Below, piece by piece: positions 1 through 8,913 of a stretch of DNA of 64,000 nt. Within the stretch, counting starts at the first letter, position 1. Every line of letters begins with the position of its first letter. Where the stretch lies: contig NZ_CP060494.1 of assembly GCF_014334115.1 (NCBI RefSeq), forward strand, positions 2,510,501-2,574,500. Direction: 5' to 3'. The DNA comes from Sphingosinithalassobacter sp. CS137. GTDB taxonomy: Bacteria > Pseudomonadota > Alphaproteobacteria > Sphingomonadales > Sphingomonadaceae. The notes beneath the pieces are model-generated. The model was not told where the DNA came from. It ran no database searches and saw only the letters and a list, made by a program, of their open reading frames with translations. The translations under genes and the position numbers were made by a program.

Positions 1-626
1 CGATGCCGGGAGTCGACCCGCAGATCGTCGATGCCGAAGGCAATGTCCTGCACGGGGCGACCGAGGGCAATCTGGTGATCGCGCGCAGCTGGCCGGGGCA
101 GATGCGCACGGTGTGGAACGACCATGCGCGCTTCTTCGAGACCTATTTCACCACCTATCCCGGCAAGTATTTCACCAGCGACGGCTGTCGCCGGGACGAG
201 GACGGCTATTACTGGATCACCGGCCGCGTCGATGATGTGATCAACGTTTCCGGCCATCGCATGGGGACGGCCGAAGTCGAATCCGCGCTGGTGCTGCACC
301 CCAAGGTCGCCGAGGCCGCGGTCGTCGGCATGCCGCACGAAGTGAAGGGGCAGGGCATCTATGCCTATGTGACGCTGAACGCCGGCACCGAGGCGAGCGA
401 GGAGCTGCGCAGCGAACTCCGCCAATGGGTGCGAACCGAGATCGGACCGGTCGCGACGCCCGACGCGGTGCAGTTCGCGCCGGGACTGCCGAAGACACGC
501 TCGGGCAAGATCATGCGCCGCATCCTGCGCAAGATCGCCGAGGGCGACACGTCGAACCTGGGCGACACGTCGACTCTCGCCGATCCGGCGGTGGTCGACG
601 ATCTGGTCGCGAACCGGGTGGTCTGA
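1..626 (+). CDS. acs: Acetyl-CoA synthetase, C-terminal part (5' partial)
   Basis: This is the last ~207 residues of AMP-forming acetyl-CoA synthetase, which converts acetate, ATP and CoA to acetyl-CoA in the cytoplasm. The start lies outside the window, and the ATG at base 3 is an internal Met. Visible are [21 protein letters not shown] (hinge region), NVSGHR, and the C-terminal PKTRSGK at nt 487-507. The Lys of that last motif is the adenylation-essential residue, known to be inactivated by reversible acetylation in Salmonella (Lys609). The ending [15 protein letters not shown] is typical of the family. The next gene starts 44 nt downstream on the same strand. Confidence 0.97.
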   Translation, partial: MPGVDPQIVDAEGNVLHGATEGNLVIARSWPGQMRTVWNDHARFFETYFTTYPGKYFTSDGCRRDEDGYYWITGRVDDVINVSGHRMGTAEVESALVLHPKVAEAAVVGMPHEVKGQGIYAYVTLNAGTEASEELRSELRQWVRTEIGPVATPDAVQFAPGLPKTRSGKIMRRILRKIAEGDTSNLGDTSTLADPAVVDDLVANRVV

Positions 627-670
627 AGCGGCGGACGCAACCCGACGCGCCCGCTGTCGTTGACCCGGCG

Positions 671-916
671 ATGACCGAACTGCCCGACTCCCGATCCGCC
701 GCTTCCGGCGCGCGCGTGCGCGAAACGGGTACGCTGGTCCGTGAGACCGGCGGCTTCGTGCTGCGGTGCGACCATGGCGGGAAGCTGGCGCTGCTTCTGA
801 GGCGCACGCCCGTCGATCAGGTCGAGAAGCGCGTTGTCCTGACGGGCAGGTTGCTGGAATGCGGGACGCTGGAGGTCGAGGCGATCGCCGATGCGGCGCA
901 GGTTCGCGGCGGCTAG
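671..916 (+). CDS. Small DUF5818-like protein (81 aa)
   Basis: An 81-aa soluble protein with no signal peptide. Its core (RETGTLVRETGGFVLRCD, then KRVVLTGRLLECGTLEVEAI) has the pattern of the short beta-barrel-like DUF5818 proteins I associate with sphingomonads: a hydrophobic ETG-GF-L strand followed by V-L-GR and L-V-I strands. Function is unknown. ATG 671 is chosen because it begins just before the conserved part; a longer reading would run back inside acs. Its TAG stop shares the palindromic CTAG at 913-916 with the stop of the convergent NnrU gene. The family assignment is from memory and moderate. Confidence 0.62.
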   Translation: MTELPDSRSAASGARVRETGTLVRETGGFVLRCDHGGKLALLLRRTPVDQVEKRVVLTGRLLECGTLEVEAIADAAQVRGG

Positions 917-1605
917 CCCAGCCAGCGCCAGATGCCGGCTTCCCACCCGCTGAGCGGAATATGCGCCCAGGTGGCAGCGAGCCACAGTGCGAGGCCGCCC
1001 AGCGTGGCGACCGCACCCGGCCAGGCGGCGGCGGATTGCGCGCGGCCGCGGCTGATCGCGACGAACGGCCAGAAGGACGTCACGCTTTGCCAGCGCGGCC
1101 AGAATTCGGGCTGAAGGCGACGCTTCTTCGAATCCTGGAGCGCGGCGCCGACCAGCGCGAGAATCAGGATAGCCGCGGTGAGCACGAGATTGGCCGCGAT
1201 CGGAAACACCGCGGCATGCGCCAGCGCCCAAAGCGCGAAGCTCCACATCATCGGGTGCCGGGTGATCGCGAAGACGCCGCGCGGCTTCGGCACTGCTCGT
1301 GAGCGGCCCGACGGATCGGGGAGCGCGGGATTGCCGCGCAGCGAGCCGACGAACAGGACCGCGGCGAGCAGCATCACGGCGGAGACGATCGCCCAAAGCA
1401 CGTCGCCGACCGGCCAGAGCGGCGGCTGCGGCTCCACCGTCGCATAGGCATGCGCCATCCAGCCGAGGGTAGCGAACGCGACGAGCGCGTAGAGGCCAAG
1501 GAACGGCCCCTCGCCGATCCGCCCGACGATCGGCGCTCGCAGCGGGTGCGAGAGGAGGAAATGGGATCCGACGAACGCGATACTGGCGGCGATCAGCGAC
1601 TCCAT
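913..1605 (-). CDS. NnrU family integral membrane protein
   Basis: A 230-aa multi-pass inner-membrane protein of the NnrU family, first noted near nitric-oxide reductase genes, with no established biochemical role. The chosen start gives MESLIAAS with a hydrophobic first helix and the family hallmarks GSHFLLSHPLR near residue 13 and ITRHPMMWSFALWALAH in the middle; the conserved His residues suggest metal or haem contact. There are about five or six membrane segments. A longer reading frame to 1722 would overlap the upstream transporter gene and adds a Pro/Arg-rich non-family stretch, so ATG 1605 is preferred. It lies 19 nt after the POT transporter gene on the same strand, so co-transcription is likely. 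Confidence 0.85.
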   Translation of the reverse strand: MESLIAASIAFVGSHFLLSHPLRAPIVGRIGEGPFLGLYALVAFATLGWMAHAYATVEPQPPLWPVGDVLWAIVSAVMLLAAVLFVGSLRGNPALPDPSGRSRAVPKPRGVFAITRHPMMWSFALWALAHAAVFPIAANLVLTAAILILALVGAALQDSKKRRLQPEFWPRWQSVTSFWPFVAISRGRAQSAAAWPGAVATLGGLALWLAATWAHIPLSGWEAGIWRWLG

Positions 1606-1624
1606 TTCCCCCTCCCGGTCAGGC

Positions 1625-3304
1625 TCAGTGGCGCGTGCCCCGCGTCTCTTCGTCCATGTCGGACGCATCGCCCACGCCGGCGGCGGCGGGCTCGCCCAGC
1701 TCGCGCTGGCCTTCCATCGCATGGTCGACGTCGTCGGTCAGCGTGTCGAGGTGCATCAGCTTCTTGACCAGCGGCGAGACGAGCAGGACGAGCACGCCGA
1801 CGCCGACCGCGAACCAGCCGATGTTGCTGTACACCGAGAGCGTCATCTCGCGAGTCATCTCGCCTTCCTCGCCGCCGGTCGCCGCGCCGATCATGCCGGC
1901 GACGAAATTACCGCCCGCGGTGGCGAAGAACCATGCACCCATGATGAGCCCGGCGAGCTGCGCCGGCGCGAGCCGGTTCATCGCCGAGAGGCCGACCGGC
2001 GAAAGGCAGAGCTCGCCGGTGGTGTGGAGGAAATAGATCGCGAACACGAGGAACACCGGCACCAGCACGCCCGGACCGACGGCGTTCGCGCCCCAGACGA
2101 ACACGAGGAAGCCGAGCCCGACCTGAATGATCGCAAGGCCGAACTTGAACGGAGTCGACGGCTCCATCCCCCGCTTGCCGAGGAAGATCCAGAGTGCCGC
2201 GAACACCGGGCCCATGAGCATGATGAAGATCGCGTTGATCGACTGGAACAGCGATGCGGGAACGCCCTCGCGATCGACGAACCGATCGGTGAACAGGTTG
2301 AGCGAGCCGCCCGCCTGTTCGAACAGACCCCAGAACACCGGCTGGAGCACGAGCAGGAAGATGATCGCGAAGATGCGGTCGCGCGCATGCCTGTCGAGCT
2401 TGGTCGCCTCATAGCCGACATAGGCGAGCAGCCCTGCGCCCGCGATCAGCATCAGCCAGCCGACGACCGACTGATACTGGATCAGCACCCACATCAGCGC
2501 CACCGCCGCGAAGGCGATCACATAGAGCAACAGCTCGAAATTGATGCCGGCCACCTTCTGCTTCAGCTTTGCCGCGCTCGGCGGCTCGCTCGCCCTGCTG
2601 AGCAGCGGCTTGCCGAAATAGAAGACGATCAGGCCGAGCAGCATGCCGACGCCCGCCGCGCCGAAGCCGTAGCTCCAGCCCACCGTCTGGCCGAGATAGC
2701 CGGCCAGGATCACGCCGATCGCCGCGCCCAGGTTAATGCCGATGTAGAAGATCGTGTAGGCGCCGTCGCGGCGCACGTCGGTGCGCGGATAGAGCTGGCC
2801 GACCATCACCGAGATATTGGCCTTCAGAAAGCCGGTGCCGACGATGATGAAGCTGAGCGCCAGCCAGAAGACGTTGATCGTCGCGTCGTCCTGCCCGCCG
2901 GTGCCCTCGATCGTCATCAGCGCGTGGCCGATGGTGATCAGGACCGCGCCGAACAGCACCGCCTTGCGATGGCCGAGATAGCGGTCGGCCAGATAGCCGC
3001 CCAGCACCGGAGTGATGTACACCAGGCTGACATAGGCGCCGTAGATCAGGTTGGATCGGCTGTCGTCGAACAGCCAATGCTGGGTGAGGTAGAAGATCAG
3101 CAGCGCGCGCATGCCGTAGTAGGAGAAGCGCTCCCACATTTCGGCGAAGAACAGGACGTAGAGGCCCTTGGGATGCCCGCCGACTTCCGCCTGCGGCCGC
3201 GTGACGGCGAAGGCGCCGCCGATGAGGAATATCGCGAGGACCGTGGCGCCGATCGCCGCGATCCAGTCGCCCTCCTGCCAGAGCGCTACATCCTTGAACC
3301 CCAT
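1625..3304 (-). CDS. POT/PTR family proton-coupled peptide transporter
   Basis: A 559-aa inner-membrane transporter of the proton-dependent oligopeptide (POT/PTR2) family, importing di- and tripeptides with protons. The family signature ExxER is at residues 55-59 (EMWER, in FFAEMWERFSYYGMRALL), followed by the PTR2 region with LGGYLADRYLGHRK and later GTGFLKANIS. The hydrophobicity pattern fits 12-14 helices, and an extra helix at residues ~15-35 precedes the canonical first one. The acidic C-terminal tail is cytoplasmic. Transcription is divergent from the nitroreductase gene across a 127-nt gap, and nnrU follows downstream. Confidence 0.93.
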   Translation of the reverse strand: MGFKDVALWQEGDWIAAIGATVLAIFLIGGAFAVTRPQAEVGGHPKGLYVLFFAEMWERFSYYGMRALLIFYLTQHWLFDDSRSNLIYGAYVSLVYITPVLGGYLADRYLGHRKAVLFGAVLITIGHALMTIEGTGGQDDATINVFWLALSFIIVGTGFLKANISVMVGQLYPRTDVRRDGAYTIFYIGINLGAAIGVILAGYLGQTVGWSYGFGAAGVGMLLGLIVFYFGKPLLSRASEPPSAAKLKQKVAGINFELLLYVIAFAAVALMWVLIQYQSVVGWLMLIAGAGLLAYVGYEATKLDRHARDRIFAIIFLLVLQPVFWGLFEQAGGSLNLFTDRFVDREGVPASLFQSINAIFIMLMGPVFAALWIFLGKRGMEPSTPFKFGLAIIQVGLGFLVFVWGANAVGPGVLVPVFLVFAIYFLHTTGELCLSPVGLSAMNRLAPAQLAGLIMGAWFFATAGGNFVAGMIGAATGGEEGEMTREMTLSVYSNIGWFAVGVGVLVLLVSPLVKKLMHLDTLTDDVDHAMEGQRELGEPAAAGVGDASDMDEETRGTRH

Positions 3305-3431
3305 GCAACTCCCCTCTTCGCCTTCAGGCGCATTCCGTGGCGGGCCTTGGCCCGAAAGCGCGCAGCCTAGCGCCGAAATTCGCGGTGTGAAGCCGGTTGT
3401 TGCGTCGTCACTCGCTTGCTAGGCCGCGCAA

Positions 3432-4013
3432 ATGGCATTCAACGATCGCAGTTCGCCGCTCGCGCTGCTCGCCACGCGCCGTTCGGGCAAGCCGCGCGAG
3501 CTGGTGGAGCCCGGCCCCGATCTGCTGCAGCTTCGCGCGATGACTGCGCTGGCGGCGCGCACGCCCGATCATGGCAAGCTGGCTCCGTGGCGTTTCGTGA
3601 TCGTGCCGCAGGAAGCGCGTGCCGCGCTTGCCGAGCGGATGGCCGAGGCGCTCGCCGCCGACAAGCCGGAGGCAAGCGACCGCGAACTGGCCGCGGCGCG
3701 CGAATTCGCCGAACAGGCGCCGGCGCTGGTCGTGGTGCTTTCCGCGCCCGATCCGGAACATAAGATCCCGCTGTGGGAGCAGGAGCTTTCGGCCGGGGCG
3801 GCGTGCATGAACCTGCTCCACGCCGGCCACGCGCTGGGCTTCGCCGGGGGATGGCTGACCGGCTGGGCGGCCTATTCCGAGCGCGTGCGCGACCTTTTCG
3901 GCGCGGCGCCGGAGCGGATCGCGGGCTTCCTCTTCTTCGGCACGCCCGCGCGGCCGCTGCAGGAACGGCCGCGAGGCATCACCGAGCGCACATTTTCCGT
4001 CTGGGAGCCTTGA
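3432..4013 (+). CDS. Nitroreductase family protein
   Basis: A 193-aa FMN-dependent nitroreductase-like protein of the compact YdjA type. Family features are the early RRSGKPRELV (flavin phosphate contact in the RRS/T-x-R region), LAARTPDHGKLAPWRFVIV (the typical PxxGxxxPWRF segment), and a C-terminal GFLFFGTP. The natural substrate cannot be told from sequence; relatives reduce nitroaromatics or quinones with NAD(P)H. ATG 3432 has no obvious Shine-Dalgarno sequence, but the conserved part starts within ten residues of it. It is followed 55 nt later by a GntR-family regulator on the same strand. Confidence 0.88.
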   Translation: MAFNDRSSPLALLATRRSGKPRELVEPGPDLLQLRAMTALAARTPDHGKLAPWRFVIVPQEARAALAERMAEALAADKPEASDRELAAAREFAEQAPALVVVLSAPDPEHKIPLWEQELSAGAACMNLLHAGHALGFAGGWLTGWAAYSERVRDLFGAAPERIAGFLFFGTPARPLQERPRGITERTFSVWEP

Positions 4014-4068
4014 TCCCGCTGGGGCCATTGGGACTGGACTGCCCGAACGGTTGCTGTATTAAGGCAGC

Positions 4069-4431
4069 ATGACAGCGCTCGAGCACGACGATTCTCCGGT
4101 TTATCTGAAGCTGCGGGCGAGCATCGCCGCGGCGATCCTGCGCGGCGAGTATCGCGCGGGTGACCAGCTGCCTTCGGTTCGCGCGCTTGCGGCCGAGCAT
4201 GGCGCCAATCCCCTGACGGTGGCGAAAGCCTATCAGAGCTTTCAGGACGACGGCTATGTCGAGGTGCGTCGCGGCGTTGGCATGTTCGTGCTCCCCGGCG
4301 CGGTCGAGCGGCTGCGCATCGCCGAGCGCGAGCGGTTCCTCAACGGCTATTGGCCGCGGATTCGCGACCACATCGCGCTGCTGGGGCTCGACGCGCGCGA
4401 GCTGATCGAGAGCGATCGCGAAACCGCCTGA
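4069..4431 (+). CDS. GntR family regulator, YtrA-like subfamily
   Basis: A 120-aa DNA-binding protein with an N-terminal GntR winged helix (VYLKLRASIAAAILRGEYRAGDQLPSVRALA, residues ~11-45, then NPLTVAKAYQSFQDDGYVEVRRGVGMFV to ~75). Only ~45 residues follow it, too short for a FadR, UTRA or aminotransferase domain. That is the architecture of the YtrA subfamily, whose members usually repress ABC transporter operons. No ABC transporter is adjacent here, so the target is unclear; self-regulation or the upstream nitroreductase are possibilities. TAAGG precedes ATG 4069 by a few bases. Confidence 0.9.
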   Translation: MTALEHDDSPVYLKLRASIAAAILRGEYRAGDQLPSVRALAAEHGANPLTVAKAYQSFQDDGYVEVRRGVGMFVLPGAVERLRIAERERFLNGYWPRIRDHIALLGLDARELIESDRETA

Positions 4432-4579
4432 GGCGCGCGCGGGCGGTAGCAATCCTTTCTCCGCAGTTTCGATAAGGCTGAAGCACATTCTTCGCGGTCG
4501 CGCCGTATCGGTGCAGTCGTCGCTGGCGCTCATCGGAAAATCCGAGTAGTCTCGCAGGCAACCTTGGGGGGAGGTTGTC

Positions 4580-6139
4580 ATGAAACAGCAGCGTGCACTT
4601 CTTGCGGGCACGGCAGCTTTGGCAGGCAGCAGTGCGTTGTTCGCACTCGCGGCATGCATGCACCGTCCGGCATCTTCGGCAAGCCAAGTCACGTCCGACA
4701 TGTCGGTGTGCGTCGATCCGCTCGCGATGCCATCCGGCTATGGCTATCCGGCGCGTGAGGCGACGGTGGCCGGCTGGGTGGAACGGCGCGACACACGCGC
4801 GATCCGCGAGCACGGCTGGAGCCTCTTCGCGGCGATGAACACCGCGCCCGACCCCGACGGCGAGGCGGTGTGGCGCAGCTGGTGCACCTCCACCCAGGCA
4901 TTTGCCGGCGCGACTGTGCCCACGCCCGCGCCGGTGGGCGCCGCGCCCGCCACCGCCACACGCGCCGCGACCGGTCAGGTCCGCTCGCTCAATGCGATCC
5001 GGGCGAAACACGGCGAACCGATTAATTTCAGAGCGACTCCGCAATATCAGCTGCCCGCCGCGATCCTGAACGATCCCGCCTATCGCCAGTGCATCGTGCC
5101 CGCGCAGGGCGAAACCCCCGCCGGGCTGACCGACGGAGCGGTGTTTCAGAGCAACGGCGACATCATGATCGCGGGCGTGATCTACAATCGCGACGCCTAT
5201 GACTGGATTCGCTCGCGCGGCTTGTACAGGACGGCGACGCTGCGCGGACTTCAGCCGGCGAGCGCGACGGGGCAGGCCGAGATGCCCGAGATGCCGGCCG
5301 GATCGATCGTGCTCAAGCCGATGATGTGGCCGGTGCCGCAGGACGGCGTGAGCGCGCTGCCGATCTGGGACGGGCCGGACAGCGACCATGATCGCTATGC
5401 CGGGTTCGAAGTGCACGACATGTGGCCACGCGCAGTGGCGGTGACGACCGATCCCGCAAGCGAGGGGAGGCGTATCTCGGGTGCGCTGCAGCTCAACGGC
5501 GTGACGCTGAACGGCGCCGCGATGGGCCCTAGCCGTTATCCCGACATGCCGGTCGTCGGCACCGGCCGCTTCTATCGCTACACCCCCGATCTGGCGGCGC
5601 TTGGCGCGTGCGATCGCGCGCTGCTCGATGCCTCCGCCTGGTGGGCCTATGGCAAGCGCTTTCGCCAGGGCGACCAGCTGGTGCTGATCGCGATGCATGC
5701 GATGACCAAGGAGCAGCGCGCCTGGACCTTCCAGTCCTTTTGGTGGCACGACCGGCCCGACGCAGGGCCCTATGCCGCCGATCGCCCGGCGCTGCCGAAC
5801 GCGCTGGGACCGTGGCGCCACTATCTGATGACCGAGACCTACGGCACTACAATGGCACCGGGCGGCACCCGGTGGCCGGTCGCCTACAATCCGTACATCG
5901 AGCTCGCGGCGGCGCACCCGATCGAGACCAATTGCATGAACTGCCACCATCGCGCCGCCTGGTCCGATATTCGCGCGGATCGCGTGAGCTATCAGCTGGA
6001 GGGGGGACCCGACGCGCTGGCGGTGTTCGACCAGCGCAACGCGATCTTCGACGGGATCGTAAAGGTGGATTCGATGTGGGCGATTTCCTCGCGCGTGCCC
6101 AATCCGCGCCCCACGCCCGGGCCGGTCGGCACGCAGTGA
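4580..6139 (+). CDS. Lipoprotein with one CxxCH haem c motif, function unknown
   Basis: A 519-aa exported protein. Residues 1-26 are a lipoprotein signal with lipobox LAAC, so Cys26 would be acylated. A Thr/Ala/Pro-rich stretch (~115-140) follows, then a long Trp- and Tyr-rich region containing HDMWPRAVAV, and near the C-terminus a single CMNCH (Cys452, Cys455, His456), a consensus covalent haem c site. It resembles large cytochrome-like hypothetical proteins with one terminal haem motif; I do not recognise a named family. ATG 4580 has a strong GGGGGGAGG ribosome site. It is monocistronic, ending in a hairpin before a convergent gene. Anchoring in the periplasm and electron transfer are inferred. 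Confidence 0.8.
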   Translation: MKQQRALLAGTAALAGSSALFALAACMHRPASSASQVTSDMSVCVDPLAMPSGYGYPAREATVAGWVERRDTRAIREHGWSLFAAMNTAPDPDGEAVWRSWCTSTQAFAGATVPTPAPVGAAPATATRAATGQVRSLNAIRAKHGEPINFRATPQYQLPAAILNDPAYRQCIVPAQGETPAGLTDGAVFQSNGDIMIAGVIYNRDAYDWIRSRGLYRTATLRGLQPASATGQAEMPEMPAGSIVLKPMMWPVPQDGVSALPIWDGPDSDHDRYAGFEVHDMWPRAVAVTTDPASEGRRISGALQLNGVTLNGAAMGPSRYPDMPVVGTGRFYRYTPDLAALGACDRALLDASAWWAYGKRFRQGDQLVLIAMHAMTKEQRAWTFQSFWWHDRPDAGPYAADRPALPNALGPWRHYLMTETYGTTMAPGGTRWPVAYNPYIELAAAHPIETNCMNCHHRAAWSDIRADRVSYQLEGGPDALAVFDQRNAIFDGIVKVDSMWAISSRVPNPRPTPGPVGTQ

Positions 6140-6146
6140 ACCCCGG

Positions 6147-6179
6147 TGCGGCGGCGGCGCAATTCCCGCTGCCGCCGCA
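6147..6179. terminator. Hairpin between convergent genes
   Basis: A perfect 9-bp inverted repeat (TGCGGCGGC at 6147-6155, GCCGCCGCA at 6171-6179) with a 15-nt loop, sitting between the haem lipoprotein gene and the convergent acyl-CoA dehydrogenase gene. There is no T-tract on either side, so this is a candidate bidirectional structure or Rho-assisted terminator rather than a classical intrinsic one. Confidence 0.45.
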
Positions 6180-6188
6180 TCGAAAGCG

Positions 6189-7892
6189 TCAGGCGGCGAA
6201 TGCCTCCGCGCCGATCGAATAAAGCACCTGCGCACGCGCGCTCGCCGCGGCTTTCAGTCCCAGCGCCTCCGGTACGATCTGGCCGAGGTAGAAAGCGACC
6301 GCTGCGCGCTTCATCGCCGCGAACGCCCCATCGCCCTCGACGGCGCGGTCCTGCCGCTCGAGCAGCCAGCCGCATACCGCGACCGACAGCATCGTGAGGA
6401 AGGGGTAGCTCGCCGCCAGCCGATCGTCGGCGTCTGCGTCCAGCAGCTTGCGGCCGATTTCCTCGCACGCGTCGATCAGTGCGAGCAGCCCCTGGTCCCG
6501 CGTCTCGCCGCGCATGTCGTCGATCAGCGCGAACAGAGTCGCGCCGCCGTCCATCGAGAGCTTGCGGCCGACGAGATCGGCGGCCTGAATGCCGTTGGTG
6601 CCTTCGTAGATGCGGAACACGCGGCTGTCGCGATAATGCTGCGCCGCGCCGGTTTCCTCGACGAACCCCATCCCGCCATGCACCTGGATGCCGAGGTCGG
6701 AGACCTCGCTGCCGATATCGGTGCCGTGCGCCTTGGCCAGCGGTGTGAGCAGGTCGAGCCGCTTCTTCGCGTCGCCGTCGCCCAGCCCCGCGCGGTCGAG
6801 CTGGCCGAAGGCGTAATAGACCAGCGCGCGCGCCGCCATCGTCTGCGCCTTCATCCGCATCAGCATGCGGCGCACGTCGGGATGCTCGACGATCGCGACC
6901 GCTTCCTTGTTGCGCGCGCCCTGCATCCGGTCGCGCGCATAATCGACCGCGCGCTGAGTCGCGCGCTCGGCGGCCTGCACGCCTTCCAGCCCCACGTTGA
7001 GCCGCGCGTTGTTCATCATCGTGAACATCGCCGCGATCCCGCCGAACTCGGGCCCGATCAGCTCGCCGACGCATTCGCCCTCGTCGCCGAAGCTCAGGAC
7101 GCAGGTGGGCGAGGCGTGGAGCCCCATCTTGTGCTCGATCGAAACGACCTTCACGTCGTTCGCCGCGCCGATGCTGCCGTCCTCGTTCACGCGGAACTTG
7201 GGGACGAGGAACAGCGACAGCCCCTTCGTGCCCGGCGGCGCATCGGGCGTGCGCGCGAGCACGAGGTGGACGATGTTGTCGGTCAGGTCATGGTCGCCGA
7301 AGCTGATGTAGATCTTGGTGCCGCTGATCGACCACTTTCCGTCGCCGCGCGGCTCGGCCTTGGTCTTCACCGCGCCGACATCGCTTCCCGCCTGCGGCTC
7401 GGTGAGGTTCATCGTGCCGGTCCATTCGCCGGTCGCGAGCTTTGGAAGATACTTCGCCTGCTGCTCGGGGCTGCCGTGGTGCATCAGCGCCTCGATCGCG
7501 CCCACGGTGAGGATCGGCGCGAGCGCGAATCCCATGTTCGCTGCGCCCAGCGTCTCCAGCACCGCCGCGGTAAGGCTCACCGGCAGTCCCTGGCCGCCAT
7601 ATTCGGTGGGCGAGCTGATCGTGCCCCAGCCATTGTCAACATAGGCCTGATAGGCTTCGCGGAAACCTTCGGGCATGACGACGCCGTCCTCGGTCCATTT
7701 GGCGCCGATCTCGTCGCCCCGCCGGTCGAGCGGCGCCCATTCGCCTGCTGCGAAGGCACCGATGCCCTCGAGCACCGCCTCGACCATGTCGGGCGTGGCG
7801 TCGGCAAAGCGCGCGTTCTCGGCGAGGTCGCCGATCCGGGCGATATGATCGAGCACGAAGCGCTGCTCGGCGACGGGGGGCGTGAAGCTCAT
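6189..7892 (-). CDS. Acyl-CoA dehydrogenase, DmdC-like long form
   Basis: A 567-aa FAD flavoprotein of the acyl-CoA dehydrogenase superfamily that introduces the alpha-beta double bond into an acyl-CoA. Family motifs are MNLTEPQAGSDVG (~161-173), GTKIYISFGDHD and IQVHGGMGFVEE (~402-413), and the catalytic base in RIYEGTNGIQ is Glu430. A ~120-residue C-terminal extension matches the acetyl-CoA-dehydrogenase-like C-terminal domain found in DmdC (3-methylmercaptopropionyl-CoA dehydrogenase) and FadE-like enzymes. The exact acyl substrate is not determinable. It is divergent from the sua5-type gene and convergent with the haem lipoprotein gene. Confidence 0.93.
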   Translation of the reverse strand: MSFTPPVAEQRFVLDHIARIGDLAENARFADATPDMVEAVLEGIGAFAAGEWAPLDRRGDEIGAKWTEDGVVMPEGFREAYQAYVDNGWGTISSPTEYGGQGLPVSLTAAVLETLGAANMGFALAPILTVGAIEALMHHGSPEQQAKYLPKLATGEWTGTMNLTEPQAGSDVGAVKTKAEPRGDGKWSISGTKIYISFGDHDLTDNIVHLVLARTPDAPPGTKGLSLFLVPKFRVNEDGSIGAANDVKVVSIEHKMGLHASPTCVLSFGDEGECVGELIGPEFGGIAAMFTMMNNARLNVGLEGVQAAERATQRAVDYARDRMQGARNKEAVAIVEHPDVRRMLMRMKAQTMAARALVYYAFGQLDRAGLGDGDAKKRLDLLTPLAKAHGTDIGSEVSDLGIQVHGGMGFVEETGAAQHYRDSRVFRIYEGTNGIQAADLVGRKLSMDGGATLFALIDDMRGETRDQGLLALIDACEEIGRKLLDADADDRLAASYPFLTMLSVAVCGWLLERQDRAVEGDGAFAAMKRAAVAFYLGQIVPEALGLKAAASARAQVLYSIGAEAFAA

Positions 7893-7938
7893 CGGTCCTC
7901 TCTTGTCGGCGGTTTCGCGCGGCTATAGCCCCAGCAGG

Positions 7939-8895
7939 GTGAGCACGACAAATTCCAGAACGGTGACCCGCACCTTACCCTACGGCAGCGCGGCGGTCGC
8001 CGAAGCCGCCGAACTGATCCTCGCGGGCGGCTGCGTCGCGGTGCCGACCGAGACCGTCTATGGACTCGCCGCGGACGCAACCGAATCGCATGCGGTCGCA
8101 CAAGTCTATGCGGCGAAGGGCAGGCCGGCGTTCAACCCGCTGATCGTCCATGTCGCGGATCGCGAGGCGGCCGAACGGCTGGCGCGGTTCGACGATCGCG
8201 CGCGTGCGCTCGCCGATGCCTTCTGGCCGGGCCCGCTCACGCTCGTGCTGCCGCTGCGCCCCGAAGCGGGGCTGAGCACGCTGGTGACCGCGGGGTTGCA
8301 GAGTGTGGCGATCCGCGTTCCCGCGCACCGTGCGATGCAGGCATTGCTCGAAGCCACCGTGCGTCCGCTCGCCGCGCCTTCGGCCAATGCAAGCGGGCGG
8401 ATCAGCCCGACCCGCGCCGAGCATGTGGTGGCCAGCCTCGGCGGGCGCATTCCGGTCGTGATCGACGACGGAGCGACGCCGCGCGGCGTGGAATCGACGA
8501 TCGTCACGCTGCTCGACGGCATGGGGCTGCTGCGCGAGGGGCCAGTGACGGCAGCGGAGATCGTCGCCGTCGCCGGACCGTTCGACACGGCGGTCGCGAA
8601 GGGCGCTCCCGTGGCGCCGGGGCAGCTCGCCAGCCATTATGCGCCGGCCAAGCCGCTGCGGCTCGAAGCGACCGAGCGCCGCGAGGGCGAGTGGCTGATC
8701 GGCTTTGGTTCGATCGCAGGCGACGAGACTCTCTCCGCCGCGGGCGATCCGCTCGAGGCGGCGGCACGGCTGTTCGACCTGCTTCACCGCGCCGACGCCA
8801 GCCCGGCACCTGCGATCGCCGTGGCGCCGGTGCCGGAGGCCGGCATCGGCGCCGCGATCAATGACCGGCTGCGGCGGGCCGCGCATCGCGACTGA
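7939..8895 (+). CDS. L-threonylcarbamoyladenylate synthase, Sua5 type
   Basis: Makes threonylcarbamoyl-AMP from Thr, bicarbonate and ATP, the first step of t6A37 tRNA modification. The YrdC fold is clear: AAELILAGGCVAVPTETVYGLAAD, KGRPAFNPL, FWPGPLTLVLP, RVPAH, and APSANASGRISPTRAEHV. The ~100-residue extension beyond YrdC (with QLASHYAPAKPL) is the Sua5 domain. GTG 7939 (318 aa) is my choice; GTG 7960 is also possible. A GTG at 7882 lies inside the divergent acyl-CoA dehydrogenase gene and is unlikely. Essential in most bacteria. It ends 18 nt from the convergent msrA. Confidence 0.93.
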   Translation: MSTTNSRTVTRTLPYGSAAVAEAAELILAGGCVAVPTETVYGLAADATESHAVAQVYAAKGRPAFNPLIVHVADREAAERLARFDDRARALADAFWPGPLTLVLPLRPEAGLSTLVTAGLQSVAIRVPAHRAMQALLEATVRPLAAPSANASGRISPTRAEHVVASLGGRIPVVIDDGATPRGVESTIVTLLDGMGLLREGPVTAAEIVAVAGPFDTAVAKGAPVAPGQLASHYAPAKPLRLEATERREGEWLIGFGSIAGDETLSAAGDPLEAAARLFDLLHRADASPAPAIAVAPVPEAGIGAAINDRLRRAAHRD

Positions 8896-8913
8896 CCCGC
8901 CCCGGCCGCGGCT

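Noticed and set aside
1628..3370. 580-codon open frame opposite the POT transporter
   Set aside because: Extremely His/Asp/Arg-rich and hydrophilic, exactly complementary to a clear transporter gene.
4340..6235. 631-codon open frame opposite the haem lipoprotein gene
   Set aside because: No signal or motif; the plus-strand gene has a ribosome site, lipobox and CxxCH.
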